A DNA stretch of 64,000 nucleotides from Georgenia satyanarayanai (lineage in GTDB: Bacteria; Actinomycetota; Actinomycetes; Actinomycetales; Actinomycetaceae), in contig NZ_VUKC01000008.1 of the NCBI RefSeq assembly GCF_009193135.1, forward strand, positions 62,001-126,000, written 5' to 3'. The notes under the pieces were generated by a model. The model worked only from the letters and a program-made list of their open reading frames with translations, did no database searches and was not told the DNA's origin. Made by a program: the position numbers and the translations under genes. Shown here one piece after another: positions 37,784 through 46,397 of the stretch. Each line of letters begins with the position of its first letter. Position 1 is the first letter of the stretch.

Positions 37784-39004
37784 ATGGATCGCGCAGAGCT
37801 CGCGACGTCCGGTGGCGCGCGCGCCGCCATCGCCCAGGCGGTCACCCGCCACGCGGAGGCCGTCGTCTCCCTCAGCCGCGCGATCCACGAGTGGCCCGAG
37901 CTCGCGTTCACCGAGCACCGCGCCGCCGCGGCGATCACCGAGCTGCTCGCCCGCGAGGGTTTCGCCGTCTCGCGCGGCGTCGCGGAGATGCCCACCGCCT
38001 TCACCGCGTCCGTGGGGGAGGGGCCGCTCACCGTCGCGATCTGCGTCGAGTACGACGCCCTGCCCGGCGTGGGGCACGCCTGCGGGCACAACCTCATCGC
38101 CGGCGCCGGGGTCGCCGCGGCGCTCGCGCTGCAGCCGGTGGCGGCCGAGCTCGGCCTGCGCGTCGTCGTCGTCGGCACCCCCGCCGAGGAGCACGGCGGC
38201 GGCAAGGTGCTCCTCCTCGAGCGCGGTGTCCTCGACGACGTCGACCTCGCCCTCATGGTCCACGCCCTGCCCGCCGGCCACGGCTTCAACCCCCAGGGCA
38301 CGACCACCCAGGCCGTGGGCCGCTACCGCGCCACCTTCCACGGACGCGGCTCCCACGCGGCCGCCGCCCCGCACCGCGGGATCAACGCCGCCGACGCCGC
38401 CGTCATCGCGCAGGTGGCCGTCGGGCTGCTGCGCCAGCAGATTCCCGGCGACCACCGGGTGTCCGCCGTCGTCGCCCACGGCGGGGACGCGACGAACATC
38501 ATCCCCGAGACGGCGATCGTCGACTTCGAGTGCCGCGCCTTCACCATGCCCGAGTACGACAGCCTCCTCGAGCGGGTGCGCCGCTGCTTCGAGGCCGGGG
38601 CGCTCGCCACCGGCGCCACCCTCCAGATCGCCCCCACCGAGCCGGTCTACCAGCCGCTCGACCACGACGACGTCCTGTGCCGCCACTGGGCCGGCGCCCT
38701 GGACACGCTCGGCTACGACGCCACCCCGAACAGCGGCCCGCGCGGCGGCTCCACCGACATGGGCAACGTCTCCCGCGTCATCCCCTCCATCCACCCGTGG
38801 ATCAGCCTGCCGAACACCGAGGCGCCCATCCACACCGCCGACTTCGCCCGCGCCGCCGACGAGGCCCCCGCCTACGACACCATGCTCGACGCCGGGACCG
38901 CCATGGCCCTGACCGTCGCCTCCGTGGCGGCGTCCGCGGAGGACGTCGCCGCGCTGCGCGCCCGCCGCGCCGGGCTCGCTCAGGCCGCCGCCGGCGCCAT
39001 GTAG
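37784..39004 (+). CDS. M20-family amidohydrolase
   Basis: 406 residues. Metal and catalytic motifs: GHACGHNLIAGAG, TPAEEHGGGK, MVHALPAGH and the dimer-domain GRGSHAAAAPHRGINA. It belongs to the subgroup with p-aminobenzoyl-glutamate hydrolase and indole-acetyl-amino acid hydrolases, which cleave N-acyl amino acids. GGAGGA precedes ATG 37784. Forty-six bases after the ThDP gene, so probably the third gene of that operon. Its 3' end overlaps the convergent VOC gene by 25 bases. Confidence 0.9.
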   Translation: MDRAELATSGGARAAIAQAVTRHAEAVVSLSRAIHEWPELAFTEHRAAAAITELLAREGFAVSRGVAEMPTAFTASVGEGPLTVAICVEYDALPGVGHACGHNLIAGAGVAAALALQPVAAELGLRVVVVGTPAEEHGGGKVLLLERGVLDDVDLALMVHALPAGHGFNPQGTTTQAVGRYRATFHGRGSHAAAAPHRGINAADAAVIAQVAVGLLRQQIPGDHRVSAVVAHGGDATNIIPETAIVDFECRAFTMPEYDSLLERVRRCFEAGALATGATLQIAPTEPVYQPLDHDDVLCRHWAGALDTLGYDATPNSGPRGGSTDMGNVSRVIPSIHPWISLPNTEAPIHTADFARAADEAPAYDTMLDAGTAMALTVASVAASAEDVAALRARRAGLAQAAAGAM

Positions 39005-39402
39005 AGGACCTCCCAGATGTGGCCGTCGGGGTCGGTGACGGCCGCGCCGTACATCTCCTCGCCCTCCGGGCCCGTCATGTCCCCCTGCTCCACCGGGTAG
39101 GGGTGCCGCGCGCCGCCGTGCGCCAGGGCCGCGGCGACGAAGGCGTCGGACTCCTCGCGGGTCGCCATCGACAGGCACGAGATGACCTGGGTGCTGGTGC
39201 GCGGGTCGGCGATCGGGGTGGTGACGAAGTCGGCGAAGCGGGTGTGGTCCAGGGCCATGACGTAGATCGTCGGGGAGAGGACGACACACACGCAGTGCTC
39301 GTCGGAGTACGTCTCGTTCACCTCGAACCCCACGCCGGTGTAGAAGCGGCGCGTGGCCGCGAGGTCCCGGACGGGCAGGTTGACGAAGATCATACGGTCC
39401 AT
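38980..39402 (-). CDS. VOC protein (glyoxalase/bleomycin-resistance type)
   Basis: 140 residues: MDRMIFVNLPVRDLAATRRF at the N-terminus, CVCVVLSPTIYVMALDHTRF in the middle, TDPDGHIWEVLYM at the C-terminus. The putative metal ligands (His/Glu) are partly kept. GGAGGACACC precedes the ATG. Divergent from another VOC gene across a palindrome-bearing gap, and convergent-overlapping with the M20 gene. Confidence 0.85.
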   Translation of the reverse strand: MDRMIFVNLPVRDLAATRRFYTGVGFEVNETYSDEHCVCVVLSPTIYVMALDHTRFADFVTTPIADPRTSTQVISCLSMATREESDAFVAAALAHGGARHPYPVEQGDMTGPEGEEMYGAAVTDPDGHIWEVLYMAPAAA

Positions 39403-39465
39403 GGCGGTGTCCTCCCTCGGCGGGCAGCGCGGTGCCGCCTCACCCGAGACCGACCCGGGCCGCCC

Positions 39466-39504
39466 GCGGAACTCGTCGCGGGCGCGGCGGGCGATGAGTT
39501 CCGC
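39466..39504. promoter_or_regulatory. Inverted repeat between divergent VOC genes
   Basis: GCGGAACTCGTCGC and GCGATGAGTTCCGC pair at 13 of 14 positions across 11 bases. Placed between two divergent starts it could be a regulator-binding site or a hairpin in the 39544 leader. Confidence 0.5.
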
Positions 39505-39543
39505 CGTCGTCGTCGGTCGGTAGCGGGGACGAGAGGAGCACAC

Positions 39544-40014
39544 ATGCCCGAGATGAGTACCTGCCTGTGGTTCGACACCGAGGCGCTGGAGGCCGCGGAG
39601 CTCTACGTGTCGGTCTTCCCCCGCTCGGAGATCGTCGAGGTGGTGCGCTGGGGGGAGAACAACCCCGAGCAGGCCGGGAAGCCGCTGTCGGTGACCTTCC
39701 GGCTCGACGGCCGCGACTTCGTCGCCCTCAACGGGGGACCCGGACGCCCCTTCACCGAGGCGGTGTCGATCATGGTCGGCTGCGCGGACCAGGCGGAGGT
39801 CGACCACTACTGGTCACGGCTCCTCGAGGGCGGGGGCCGTGAGTCGGTCTGCGGGTGGCTCGCCGACCGTTACGGGCTGTCGTGGCAGATCGTGCCCACC
39901 CGCCTGCTCGAGCTCATGAACGACCCCGACCCCGCACGCGCCGGCCGGGTGGCCAGCGCGATGATGCAGATGGTCAAGATCGACCTCGCCGAGATCGAGC
40001 GGGCTGCCGCGTGA
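39544..40014 (+). CDS. PhnB-like VOC protein
   Basis: 156 residues of the 3-demethylubiquinone-9 methyltransferase-like PhnB group: STCLWFDTEALEAAELYVSV, LSVTFRLDGRDFVALNGG, YGLSWQIVPTRLLELM. GAGAGGAG precedes ATG 39544. It lies just upstream of a SigG-like sigma gene, an arrangement that recalls glyoxalase-type genes near sigG in mycobacteria. Confidence 0.88.
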   Translation: MPEMSTCLWFDTEALEAAELYVSVFPRSEIVEVVRWGENNPEQAGKPLSVTFRLDGRDFVALNGGPGRPFTEAVSIMVGCADQAEVDHYWSRLLEGGGRESVCGWLADRYGLSWQIVPTRLLELMNDPDPARAGRVASAMMQMVKIDLAEIERAAA

Positions 40015-40052
40015 GCGCTGTCGTCGGCACCCGTCGGACATGGAGGGGAGGG

Positions 40053-40082
40053 GTGACAGGCCCCGACGGCGCGCTCTACCGT
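40053..40082 (+). promoter_or_regulatory. Promoter of the sigma-factor gene
   Basis: GTGACA (40053-40058) and TACCGT (40077-40082) are separated by 18 bases; the -10 ends six bases before ATG 40089, so the mRNA should be leaderless. This is the clearest paired -35/-10 in the window and looks housekeeping-type, not autoregulated. Confidence 0.6.
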
Positions 40083-40088
40083 CGGGGG

Positions 40089-41123
40089 ATGGTCGCCCCA
40101 CAGACCGAGCAGCCGACGACGGCGCTCGCCGACCCGTCGGACCGGCCGGCCGTCACGGCCGGGGACGTCGCGGAGCTGCTCGAGCCGCTGCGCCGCGAGA
40201 TCCTCGCCCACTGCTACCGGATGACCGGGTCGGTGCACGACGCCGAGGACCTCGTCCAGGAGACCTACCTGCGGGCGTGGCGGGCCTACCACGGCTTCGA
40301 GAACCGCTCCTCGCTGCGCACGTGGGTCTTCCGCATCGCGACCAACGCCTGCCTCACCCACCTCGAGGGCCGCAAGCGCCGCCCGCTGCCCACCGGCCTC
40401 GGGGCCCCGGCGGCCGACCCGCACGACCAGCCGCTGCCGGAGGTCGGCGTCTCGTGGCTCGAGCCGATGCCCGACGACCTGCTCTGGTCCCAGGGGCAGC
40501 CCGACCCCGCCGCCCAGGTGGTGAGCCGCGACAGCGTCCGGCTGGCGTTCGTCGCCGCGCTCCAGCACCTCACCGCCCAGCAGCGGGCCGTGCTGCTCCT
40601 GCGCGACGTGCTGGCCTGGCGTGCGCGGGAGGTCGCCGAGGCGCTCGACCTCACCGTCGCCGGGGTGAACTCCACCCTCCAGCGGGCCCGCGCCCGCCTC
40701 GCGGACATCGACCCCGACGAGCCGCCCCGGCTGCCCGACGACGAGCGCCGCCGGGCCCTGCTGCGCGCGTACGTCGCGGCCTTCGAGGCCTACGACGTCG
40801 CCGCGATCGTCGACCTCCTCGCCGCCGACGTCGTGTGGGAGATGCCGCCCTACCCCGAGTGGTACCGCGGCGCGCGGAACGTCGGCACGCTCATCAGCAC
40901 GTGGTGCCCCGCCCAGCGGGCTGGCGACATGCGGATGCTGCCGACCTCCGCCAACGGCGAGCCCGTCCTCGCGCTCTACATGCGCGAGGACGACGGCGTG
41001 CACCGCGCCTTCCACCTCCAGCACCTCGTGCCGGGGCCGGACGGCGTGGCCCGGGTGACCGCCTTCTTCAGCCCCGAGCTCTTCGCCCACTTCGCCCTCC
41101 CGCCGGAGCTCCCGCCGCGCTGA
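40089..41123 (+). CDS. ECF sigma factor, SigG-like, with SnoaL-like C-terminal domain
   Basis: 344 residues. Region 2 (HCYRMTGSVHDAEDLVQETY) and region 4 (LLLRDVLAWRAREVAEALDL) are followed by a SnoaL-type domain (residues about 225-335, FEAYDVAAIVDLLAADVVW, PEWYRGARNVG), as in mycobacterial SigG and relatives. Such factors usually lack a separate anti-sigma, and the fused domain is thought to regulate them. None is adjacent here. Its targets may include the neighbouring VOC genes. Confidence 0.92.
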   Translation: MVAPQTEQPTTALADPSDRPAVTAGDVAELLEPLRREILAHCYRMTGSVHDAEDLVQETYLRAWRAYHGFENRSSLRTWVFRIATNACLTHLEGRKRRPLPTGLGAPAADPHDQPLPEVGVSWLEPMPDDLLWSQGQPDPAAQVVSRDSVRLAFVAALQHLTAQQRAVLLLRDVLAWRAREVAEALDLTVAGVNSTLQRARARLADIDPDEPPRLPDDERRRALLRAYVAAFEAYDVAAIVDLLAADVVWEMPPYPEWYRGARNVGTLISTWCPAQRAGDMRMLPTSANGEPVLALYMREDDGVHRAFHLQHLVPGPDGVARVTAFFSPELFAHFALPPELPPR

Positions 41124-41279
41124 CTGGCAGCGCTACCAGCGCCTCCGCGCCCCGGCCGGGGCTCCCTTCTCCGGCCTTGCGCCTCCTGGTCCACTGTGCG
41201 TCCACCGGGCGCACGGTCACCTCGAGAGGCGCACGGTGGGAGGACCGGGGGAGCCGGCGGCGGGCTGGTGGGCAGGGGC

Positions 41280-41618
41280 TCAGGCGGCGCTGCGGGGGGC
41301 GTACATGATGACGGCGACGCCGGCGAGGCACAGGAGGGCTCCGGTGACGTCCCAGCGGTCGGGGCGGAAGCCGTCGACGACCATGCCCCACACCAGGGAC
41401 CCGGCCACGAACACCCCGCCGTAGGCGGCGAGGATCCGGCCGAAGTTCGCGTCCGGCTGCAGGGCGGCGAAGAACCCGTAGATGCCCAGCGCCACGACAC
41501 CGGCCCCGATCCACACCCACCCGCGGTGCTCGCGCACGCCCTGCCAGATGAGCCAGGCGCCGCCGATCTCGAAGAGCGCGGCCCCGCCGAAGAGCGCGAC
41601 CGAGCGCAGGACGTCCAC
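41280..41618 (-). CDS. YnfA-family small membrane protein
   Basis: 112 residues with four membrane helices ([71 protein letters not shown]). Matches UPF0060/YnfA, distantly related to small multidrug-resistance pumps; function not established. GTG 41618 is four bases after the SMP-30 gene stop, so the two are cotranscribed. Confidence 0.88.
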   Translation of the reverse strand: MDVLRSVALFGGAALFEIGGAWLIWQGVREHRGWVWIGAGVVALGIYGFFAALQPDANFGRILAAYGGVFVAGSLVWGMVVDGFRPDRWDVTGALLCLAGVAVIMYAPRSAA

Positions 41619-41622
41619 GCGC

Positions 41623-42468
41623 TCAGCCCGCGAAGGGCAGGACCGGCAGCCCCGGCACGTCCACGGCGGTGGCGTAGAGGGCGCCGGCCCCCGGGGTGTC
41701 GTCGCTCTCGCGGGAGGTGGTGACGAACAGGTCGGTGAGGCTGGGGCCGCCGAGCGTGCAGGCGGTGACGCCGGGGACGGGGACCGCGACGGTCTCGAGC
41801 AGCTCCCCGTCCGGGGAGTAGCGGCGCACCTGCCCGGCGCCGTTGACCGCGACCCACAGGCAGCCCTGGGAGTCGACGACCAGGCCGTCGGGCACACCGC
41901 CGTCGTCGTCGTCGAAGGTGACGAGGGGGCGGCGCCCGCCCAGCACCCCGCCGTCGACGTCGAACACGTCGAGGCGGCCGGGGCCGCTGTCGGCGTAGTA
42001 CGCGCGGGTGTGGTCGGGGGAGAAACCGAGCCCGTTCGAGATCGTCACGGGGTCGAGGACGACCTCGGTGCCGCCGTCGGGGGTGACGCGGTAAAGACGC
42101 CCGCCCTCGGGGGAGCCGTCCCAGGCCATCGAGCCGACGTACAGGCTGCCGTCGGGGGCGGCCCCGCCCTCGTTCATCCGTTCGTTCTCCCGGTCGGTGA
42201 GCCGGATCTCGCGGGTGGGGGCGGCCGTGAGGTCGTCGGCCAGCGCGATCCCCTTCTCGGTGGCGACGACGTAGCCCCCGTCCACGCGCGGGCGCACCAT
42301 CGCGGCGACCTTGCCCACGGTGATCCGGTCGACCGCGCCGTCGTCGCGCAGGGTGAGCACGCCGCCGGCGTGCATGTCGACGAAGCGGAGACCACCCCAC
42401 TCCAGGGACCACACCGGCCCCTCGCCGTGGAAGGTGACGACGTCGGTGAGCTGCTCCACGTTTCGCAT
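41623..42468 (-). CDS. SMP-30/gluconolactonase-family lactone hydrolase
   Basis: 281-residue six-bladed propeller. Divalent-metal ligands appear as Glu in HGEGPVWS, Asn in [15 protein letters not shown] and [10 protein letters not shown], and Asp in [11 protein letters not shown]. It likely opens sugar lactones; the sugar is unknown. First gene of a two-gene unit with ynfA, divergent from the MFS gene. Confidence 0.9.
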   Translation of the reverse strand: MRNVEQLTDVVTFHGEGPVWSLEWGGLRFVDMHAGGVLTLRDDGAVDRITVGKVAAMVRPRVDGGYVVATEKGIALADDLTAAPTREIRLTDRENERMNEGGAAPDGSLYVGSMAWDGSPEGGRLYRVTPDGGTEVVLDPVTISNGLGFSPDHTRAYYADSGPGRLDVFDVDGGVLGGRRPLVTFDDDDGGVPDGLVVDSQGCLWVAVNGAGQVRRYSPDGELLETVAVPVPGVTACTLGGPSLTDLFVTTSRESDDTPGAGALYATAVDVPGLPVLPFAG

Positions 42469-42523
42469 GCCGCCAGTCTTGCCGAGACCGCCGCCGTTGT
42501 CAGGGCGTGCCCGTGGCAGCGGC

Positions 42524-42529
42524 TACCGT
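42524..42529 (+). promoter_or_regulatory. -10 hexamer TACCGT, leaderless MFS gene
   Basis: TACCGT ends six bases before GTG 42536. Confidence 0.55.
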
Positions 42530-42535
42530 GGCGCG

Positions 42536-43774
42536 GTGAGGCACCGCCTGCTCGACGTCCGTCCCCTGCGCGTGAGTGCGGCGTACCGGCGGCTGTGGGT
42601 GGGCACCTCGCTCTCCGCGGTGGGCGGGCAGATCGCGTCGGTCGCCGTGCTCTTCCAGGTCTGGGAGATGACCCGCAGCCCGGTGTGGACCGGCGCGGTG
42701 GGGCTGGCGCGGGCCGTGCCGCTCGTCGTCCTCGGGCTCGTGGGTGGGGCGCTGGCCGATGCGGTGGACCGTCGCTCGCTCGTGCGCTGGACGATGCTCG
42801 CCCAGCTCGTCGCCGCGCTCGGCCTCGGGGCCCAGGCGCTGCTCGACGTGGGCTCGCTCGGGCTCCTGCTCCTCCTCGTCGCCACCCAGGCGGGTTTCGG
42901 GGCTCTCGGCGCCCCGGCCCAGCGCACCTTCCCGGTCCGGCTGCTCGGCCGCGAGCTCGTCGCCGCCGGGATCGCCCTGCAGCACCTGAGCTTCCAGGCG
43001 GCGATGCTCGTGGGTCCGGCGCTCGCGGGTCTCGTCCTCGGGCAGTGGGGGCTCACCCCGGCCTACCTCGTCCAGGCGGTCGCCTCCCTCTTCGCGCTCT
43101 ACGCCGTCGTCCGGCTGCCCGCCATGCCGCCGGTCGGGGCACCGAGCGGCCGTGGGCCGCGCGCCGTCGTCGAGGGGATGCGGTTCATCGCCCGCAGCCG
43201 GGTGGTGAGCGGCCTGTACGTCACCGACCTCGTCGCCACCCTGCTCGCCATGCCGATCGCCCTGTTCCCCGTCATCAACGAGGAGCGCTTCGGCGGCGAC
43301 CCGGAGACCTTGGGGCTCTTCCTCAGCGCCGTCGCGGTCGGCGGCGTGCTCGCCGGCTTCGCCTCGGGCACCGTCACGCGCTCCGACCGGCCCGGCGCGG
43401 TCCAGCTGTGGGCGGCCGGCACGTGGGGCGCGGCGCTCGCCGTCTTCGGGCTCGTCGGGCCGCTGTGGTCGGCACTGGCCGCGCTGGTCGTCGCCGGCGC
43501 GGCCGACACGGTCTCGGTGATCTCGCGCGGCGCCGCCGTCCAGCTCGCCACCCCCGACAGCCACCGCGGCCGGGTGACCTCGGTGGAGCACGTCATCGGC
43601 GTCGCGGGACCTGAGGTCGGCAACTTCCGCGCCGGCGTCGTCGCCGGGGCAACCAGTGCCGCCTTCGCGGCCACGTCCGGCGGGCTCGCCTGCCTCGTCG
43701 GCATCGTCGTCGTCGCCGGGACGAACCGCGAGCTCCGCCGCTTCCGCATCAGCCGCGACATCCCCGACGTCTAG
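42536..43774 (+). CDS. MFS transporter (EntS-like)
   Basis: 412 residues with about twelve membrane helices and the loop motif GGALADAVDRRSLVRW between helices 2 and 3. Resembles the EntS group of MFS exporters (siderophore or drug efflux), but no siderophore genes are nearby, so the cargo is open. GTG 42536 is fixed by the adjacent -10 hexamer. Confidence 0.88.
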   Translation: MRHRLLDVRPLRVSAAYRRLWVGTSLSAVGGQIASVAVLFQVWEMTRSPVWTGAVGLARAVPLVVLGLVGGALADAVDRRSLVRWTMLAQLVAALGLGAQALLDVGSLGLLLLLVATQAGFGALGAPAQRTFPVRLLGRELVAAGIALQHLSFQAAMLVGPALAGLVLGQWGLTPAYLVQAVASLFALYAVVRLPAMPPVGAPSGRGPRAVVEGMRFIARSRVVSGLYVTDLVATLLAMPIALFPVINEERFGGDPETLGLFLSAVAVGGVLAGFASGTVTRSDRPGAVQLWAAGTWGAALAVFGLVGPLWSALAALVVAGAADTVSVISRGAAVQLATPDSHRGRVTSVEHVIGVAGPEVGNFRAGVVAGATSAAFAATSGGLACLVGIVVVAGTNRELRRFRISRDIPDV

Positions 43775-43814
43775 CCCGGCGGCACGTCACCGGTCCCCAC
43801 CCGCCCGCTCCCTC

Positions 43815-43888
43815 GCCGAGAGCCGGATCCCTCGGCCACCGTCCCCGGGCGACGGAACCTCCAGCGCCGGAGGGAGAACCCGGTTGTC
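43815..43888. repeat. Degenerate copy of the GCCGAGAGCCGG hairpin
   Basis: GCCGAGAGCCGGATCCCTCGG at 43815-43835 repeats the left arm of the elements at 5533 and 6761. The expected right arm is imperfect (CCGGAGGGAGAACCCGG near 43867) and separated by about 30 bases, so this copy looks decayed. It follows the MFS stop. Confidence 0.5.
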
Positions 43889-43941
43889 GCGTGGGGGCCG
43901 GGGACGCGGGTGCCCCTGGGGAGGGCGCGGAGGTGGGCGCC

Positions 43942-43947
43942 TACGAT
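43942..43947 (+). promoter_or_regulatory. -10 hexamer TACGAT, leaderless hydrolase gene
   Basis: TACGAT ends six bases before ATG 43954. Confidence 0.55.
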
Positions 43948-43953
43948 CGGGGG

Positions 43954-44565
43954 ATGAGCGGTGAGACCCTCGAGATCGAGACGACGCACGGGCCGGCGCG
44001 GGTCCACCTGCACGAGGGCACCCGCGGGCTGCTCGTGCTGGGTCACGGGGCGGGCGGCGGGGTCCAGGCACCGGACCTGCGGACGGCGACGGCCGCGGCG
44101 GGGGACCTCGGGTGGGGCGTCGCCCTCGTCGAGCAGCCCTACCGGGTGGCCGGCCGCCGCGCGCCCGCCCCGGCGAAGCAGCTCGACTCCGCGTGGACCG
44201 ACGTCGTCCACCACCTGCTCGCCGGCCCCGGCGCGGGGCTGCCGCTCGTCGTCGGCGGCCGCTCCTCGGGGGCGCGGGTGGCGTGCCGCACCGCCCCGGT
44301 GCTCGGCGCCGTCGGCGTCCTGTGCCTCGCCTTCCCGCTCCAGCCGCCGGGCAGGGCCGAGCGGCCCAGCCGGCTGCCCGAGCTCGACGGCACGGGCGTG
44401 CCCACGCTCGTCGTCCAGGGGGAGCGCGACGCCTTCGGGATGCCGCCGGAGGGACCGGGGCGGGCCGTCGTCGTCGTCGCGGGTGACCACAGCCTGAAGA
44501 AGGACCAGCCCGCCATCGCCGAGGCCGTCCGCACGTGGCTCGAGAGGCTCACGCCGTCGTCGTGA
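43954..44565 (+). CDS. Alpha/beta-hydrolase (KANL3/Tex30-like)
   Basis: 203 residues. GHGAGGGVQAPDL is the oxyanion-side loop of the Tex30/KANL3 group, VVGGRSSGARVACR the nucleophile elbow (Ser), and VVAGDHSLKKDQP holds the histidine. Asp in GERDAFG completes the triad. Substrate unknown. Confidence 0.86.
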   Translation: MSGETLEIETTHGPARVHLHEGTRGLLVLGHGAGGGVQAPDLRTATAAAGDLGWGVALVEQPYRVAGRRAPAPAKQLDSAWTDVVHHLLAGPGAGLPLVVGGRSSGARVACRTAPVLGAVGVLCLAFPLQPPGRAERPSRLPELDGTGVPTLVVQGERDAFGMPPEGPGRAVVVVAGDHSLKKDQPAIAEAVRTWLERLTPSS

Positions 44566-44606
44566 GATGCCCGCCCGCCGGGCCGGGGTGAGACTCGTCG
44601 GGACGC

Positions 44607-44733
44607 CTCGCCGACGGCTCCGACGTCCACAACCCCGGCATCGAGTTCCACCTCGAGGACGACGTGCCCGTCGTTCGACAGCGACGACACCAGCGCCATG
44701 GCCGCACTCGTGCGGCGCGCCGCCGGCCACTGA
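44607..44733 (+). pseudogene. Possible frameshifted gene remnant
   Basis: The plus-strand text reads LADGSDVHNPGIEFHLEDDV, then shifts one frame to FDSDDTSAMAALVRRAAGH before a TGA at 44731. Both pieces have gene-like third-position G/C. No start or ribosome site. This looks like the tail of a decayed gene, but the parent family is not recognised. Confidence 0.3.
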
Positions 44734-44757
44734 CCGCACCGACAAAGGAGACCCACC

Positions 44758-45711
44758 ATGAAGCTCGGCTACAAGCTCGCCGCGGAGGCCTACGGACCGC
44801 AGGAGCTCATCCGCCAGGCCGTCCGCGCCGAGGAGGTCGGTTACGACTTCGTCGAGATCAGCGACCACTTCCACCCGTGGCTCGACAACCAGGGCCACAG
44901 CCCCTTCGCCTGGTCGGTGCTCGCCGCCATCGCGGCACGGACCGAGCGCATCGAGCTCGTCACCGGGGTCACCTGCCCGACCATGCGGTACCACCCGGCG
45001 GTCGTCGCGCAGGCCGCGGCGACGACGGCGCTCATCTCCGGGGGCCGCTTCACCCTGGGCCTGGGGTCCGGTGAGCGGCTCAACGAGCATGTCGTCGGCA
45101 AGCCGTGGCCCTCGGCGACGGTGCGCCAGGCGATGCTGCGCGAGGCCCTGGAGATCATCCGGCTGCTGTGGCAGGGCGGCTACCAGAGCTACGACGGGCG
45201 CTACCTCCAGCTCGAGGACGCCCGCATCTTCGACCTGCCCGAGGAGCTGCCGCGCATCGCCGTCGCCGGGGGCGGGCCGCGGGCGGCGCGGCTGGCCGGC
45301 GAGCTCGCCGACGGGCTGTTTGTCACCGAGCCCGACCCCTCGCTCATCGAGGCCTTCCGCGGGGCCGGCGGCGACGGCCCGCTCTACGCCGAGGCCCCCC
45401 TCGCCTACGCCGCCACGGAGGAGGAGGCGGCAGCACACGCCCTGGAGACCAGCCGCTGGGCACTGACCGGCTGGAAGGTCATGTCCGAGCTGCCCAACCC
45501 GGTGAACTTCGACGCCGCGACCGCCACCGTGCGCGAGGAGGACGTCAAGGAGCAGTTCGCCTGCGGCCCCGACGTCGAGCGGCACCTCGCGACGATCCGG
45601 CAGTTCACCGACGCGGGCTTCGACCACGTCGTCACGATGAACGTCGGCCCGGACCCGGACGCGTTCCTCGACTTCTTCGGCGCCGAGCTGCGGCCGCGGC
45701 TGGTCGGCTGA
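44758..45711 (+). CDS. F420-dependent LLM-class oxidoreductase (TIGR03557 type)
   Basis: 317-residue luciferase-like TIM barrel. The start GYKLAAEAYGPQELIRQAV, then VEISDHFHPWLDNQGHSPF, GVTCPTMRYHPAVVAQAAAT and GSGERLNEHV match the F420-dependent glucose-6-phosphate dehydrogenase-like group. A hydride transfer using cofactor F420 is expected; the substrate is not defined. AAGGAG precedes ATG 44758. Implies the organism makes F420. Confidence 0.9.
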   Translation: MKLGYKLAAEAYGPQELIRQAVRAEEVGYDFVEISDHFHPWLDNQGHSPFAWSVLAAIAARTERIELVTGVTCPTMRYHPAVVAQAAATTALISGGRFTLGLGSGERLNEHVVGKPWPSATVRQAMLREALEIIRLLWQGGYQSYDGRYLQLEDARIFDLPEELPRIAVAGGGPRAARLAGELADGLFVTEPDPSLIEAFRGAGGDGPLYAEAPLAYAATEEEAAAHALETSRWALTGWKVMSELPNPVNFDAATATVREEDVKEQFACGPDVERHLATIRQFTDAGFDHVVTMNVGPDPDAFLDFFGAELRPRLVG

Positions 45712-45726
45712 GACACCTGGCCGTCG

Positions 45727-45815
45727 CTGATCTGCACACAAGTCCGCGACACGCGGGCGACACGCCGGCAGGAGCGCCGCTCAGGCGGGTCGTGCCGCAG
45801 TTGTGCGCCGATCAG
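45727..45815. repeat. Long-range inverted repeat between converging genes
   Basis: TGATCTGCACACAAGT (45728-45743) pairs with AGTTGTGCGCCGATCA (45799-45814) at 13 of 16 positions, plus one outer pair, across a 55-base GC-rich centre. Probably a terminator-like fold for the flanking converging genes. Confidence 0.45.
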
Positions 45816-45840
45816 TGACACCCCACCCCGGCCGGTCGGC

Positions 45841-46317
45841 TCAGGGCTCGACGTCGTCGGCGTCGGCCGCGCCAGTGTGGGCGAGCACGCGCTCACCCAG
45901 TGCCGTCTCCACGCTCTCGAGGAGGAGGTACACGATGCCGGCGAGGAAGGGCGCGAGCGCCCAGACGGCCGCGTGCGACACGAGCGTGCCGGCCAGCCAC
46001 ACCGCACCGAGCCCGCCCAGGACGGACACGATGTTGAGGCTCGTCCCGACCGCCAGGACGTGCGAGCGGTGCTGGGGCATCGGCCGGCGGAAGCCGCGGG
46101 ACAGGATGCCCTCCAGCAGCGTGAAGGACATGACCGCGCCGGCGGCGAAGAGGACGATCCTCCCCGCGTCCGGTGTCCCCTCCGTCGCCTGGAGCATCCC
46201 GAAGCTCACGGTGACGAGGATCGAGAAGCCGAAGGTCGTGCTCTCCCTGCCGACCGTGCTCCTCATGCCCCTGACGATCGTGCTGCTGTGACGCCCGTCC
46301 TCGTCGTCCTTCGTCAC
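45841..46317 (-). CDS. Small multipass membrane protein
   Basis: 158 residues from GTG 46317, which has GGAGGAG eight bases upstream; an earlier GTG at 46362 has none. Four hydrophobic segments (FGFSILVTVSFGMLQ, IVLFAAGAVMSFTLLEGIL, LNIVSVLGGLGAVWLAGTL, VWALAPFLAGIVYLLLESV) after a charged N-terminus. No family recognised. Confidence 0.7.
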   Translation of the reverse strand: MTKDDEDGRHSSTIVRGMRSTVGRESTTFGFSILVTVSFGMLQATEGTPDAGRIVLFAAGAVMSFTLLEGILSRGFRRPMPQHRSHVLAVGTSLNIVSVLGGLGAVWLAGTLVSHAAVWALAPFLAGIVYLLLESVETALGERVLAHTGAADADDVEP

Positions 46318-46397
46318 CTCGTGCTCCTCCCGGTCCGCAGGCTGTGTCCGGCAGGTTCGCACCCGTAGCCGGTGCTCGCTCGCCGGAAGGCGGTGCC

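Noticed and set aside
36100-38307. 735-codon minus-strand frame opposite the ThDP and M20 genes
   Set aside because: Spans two real genes and an intergenic gap, has no domain signature, and fits the antisense shadow pattern.
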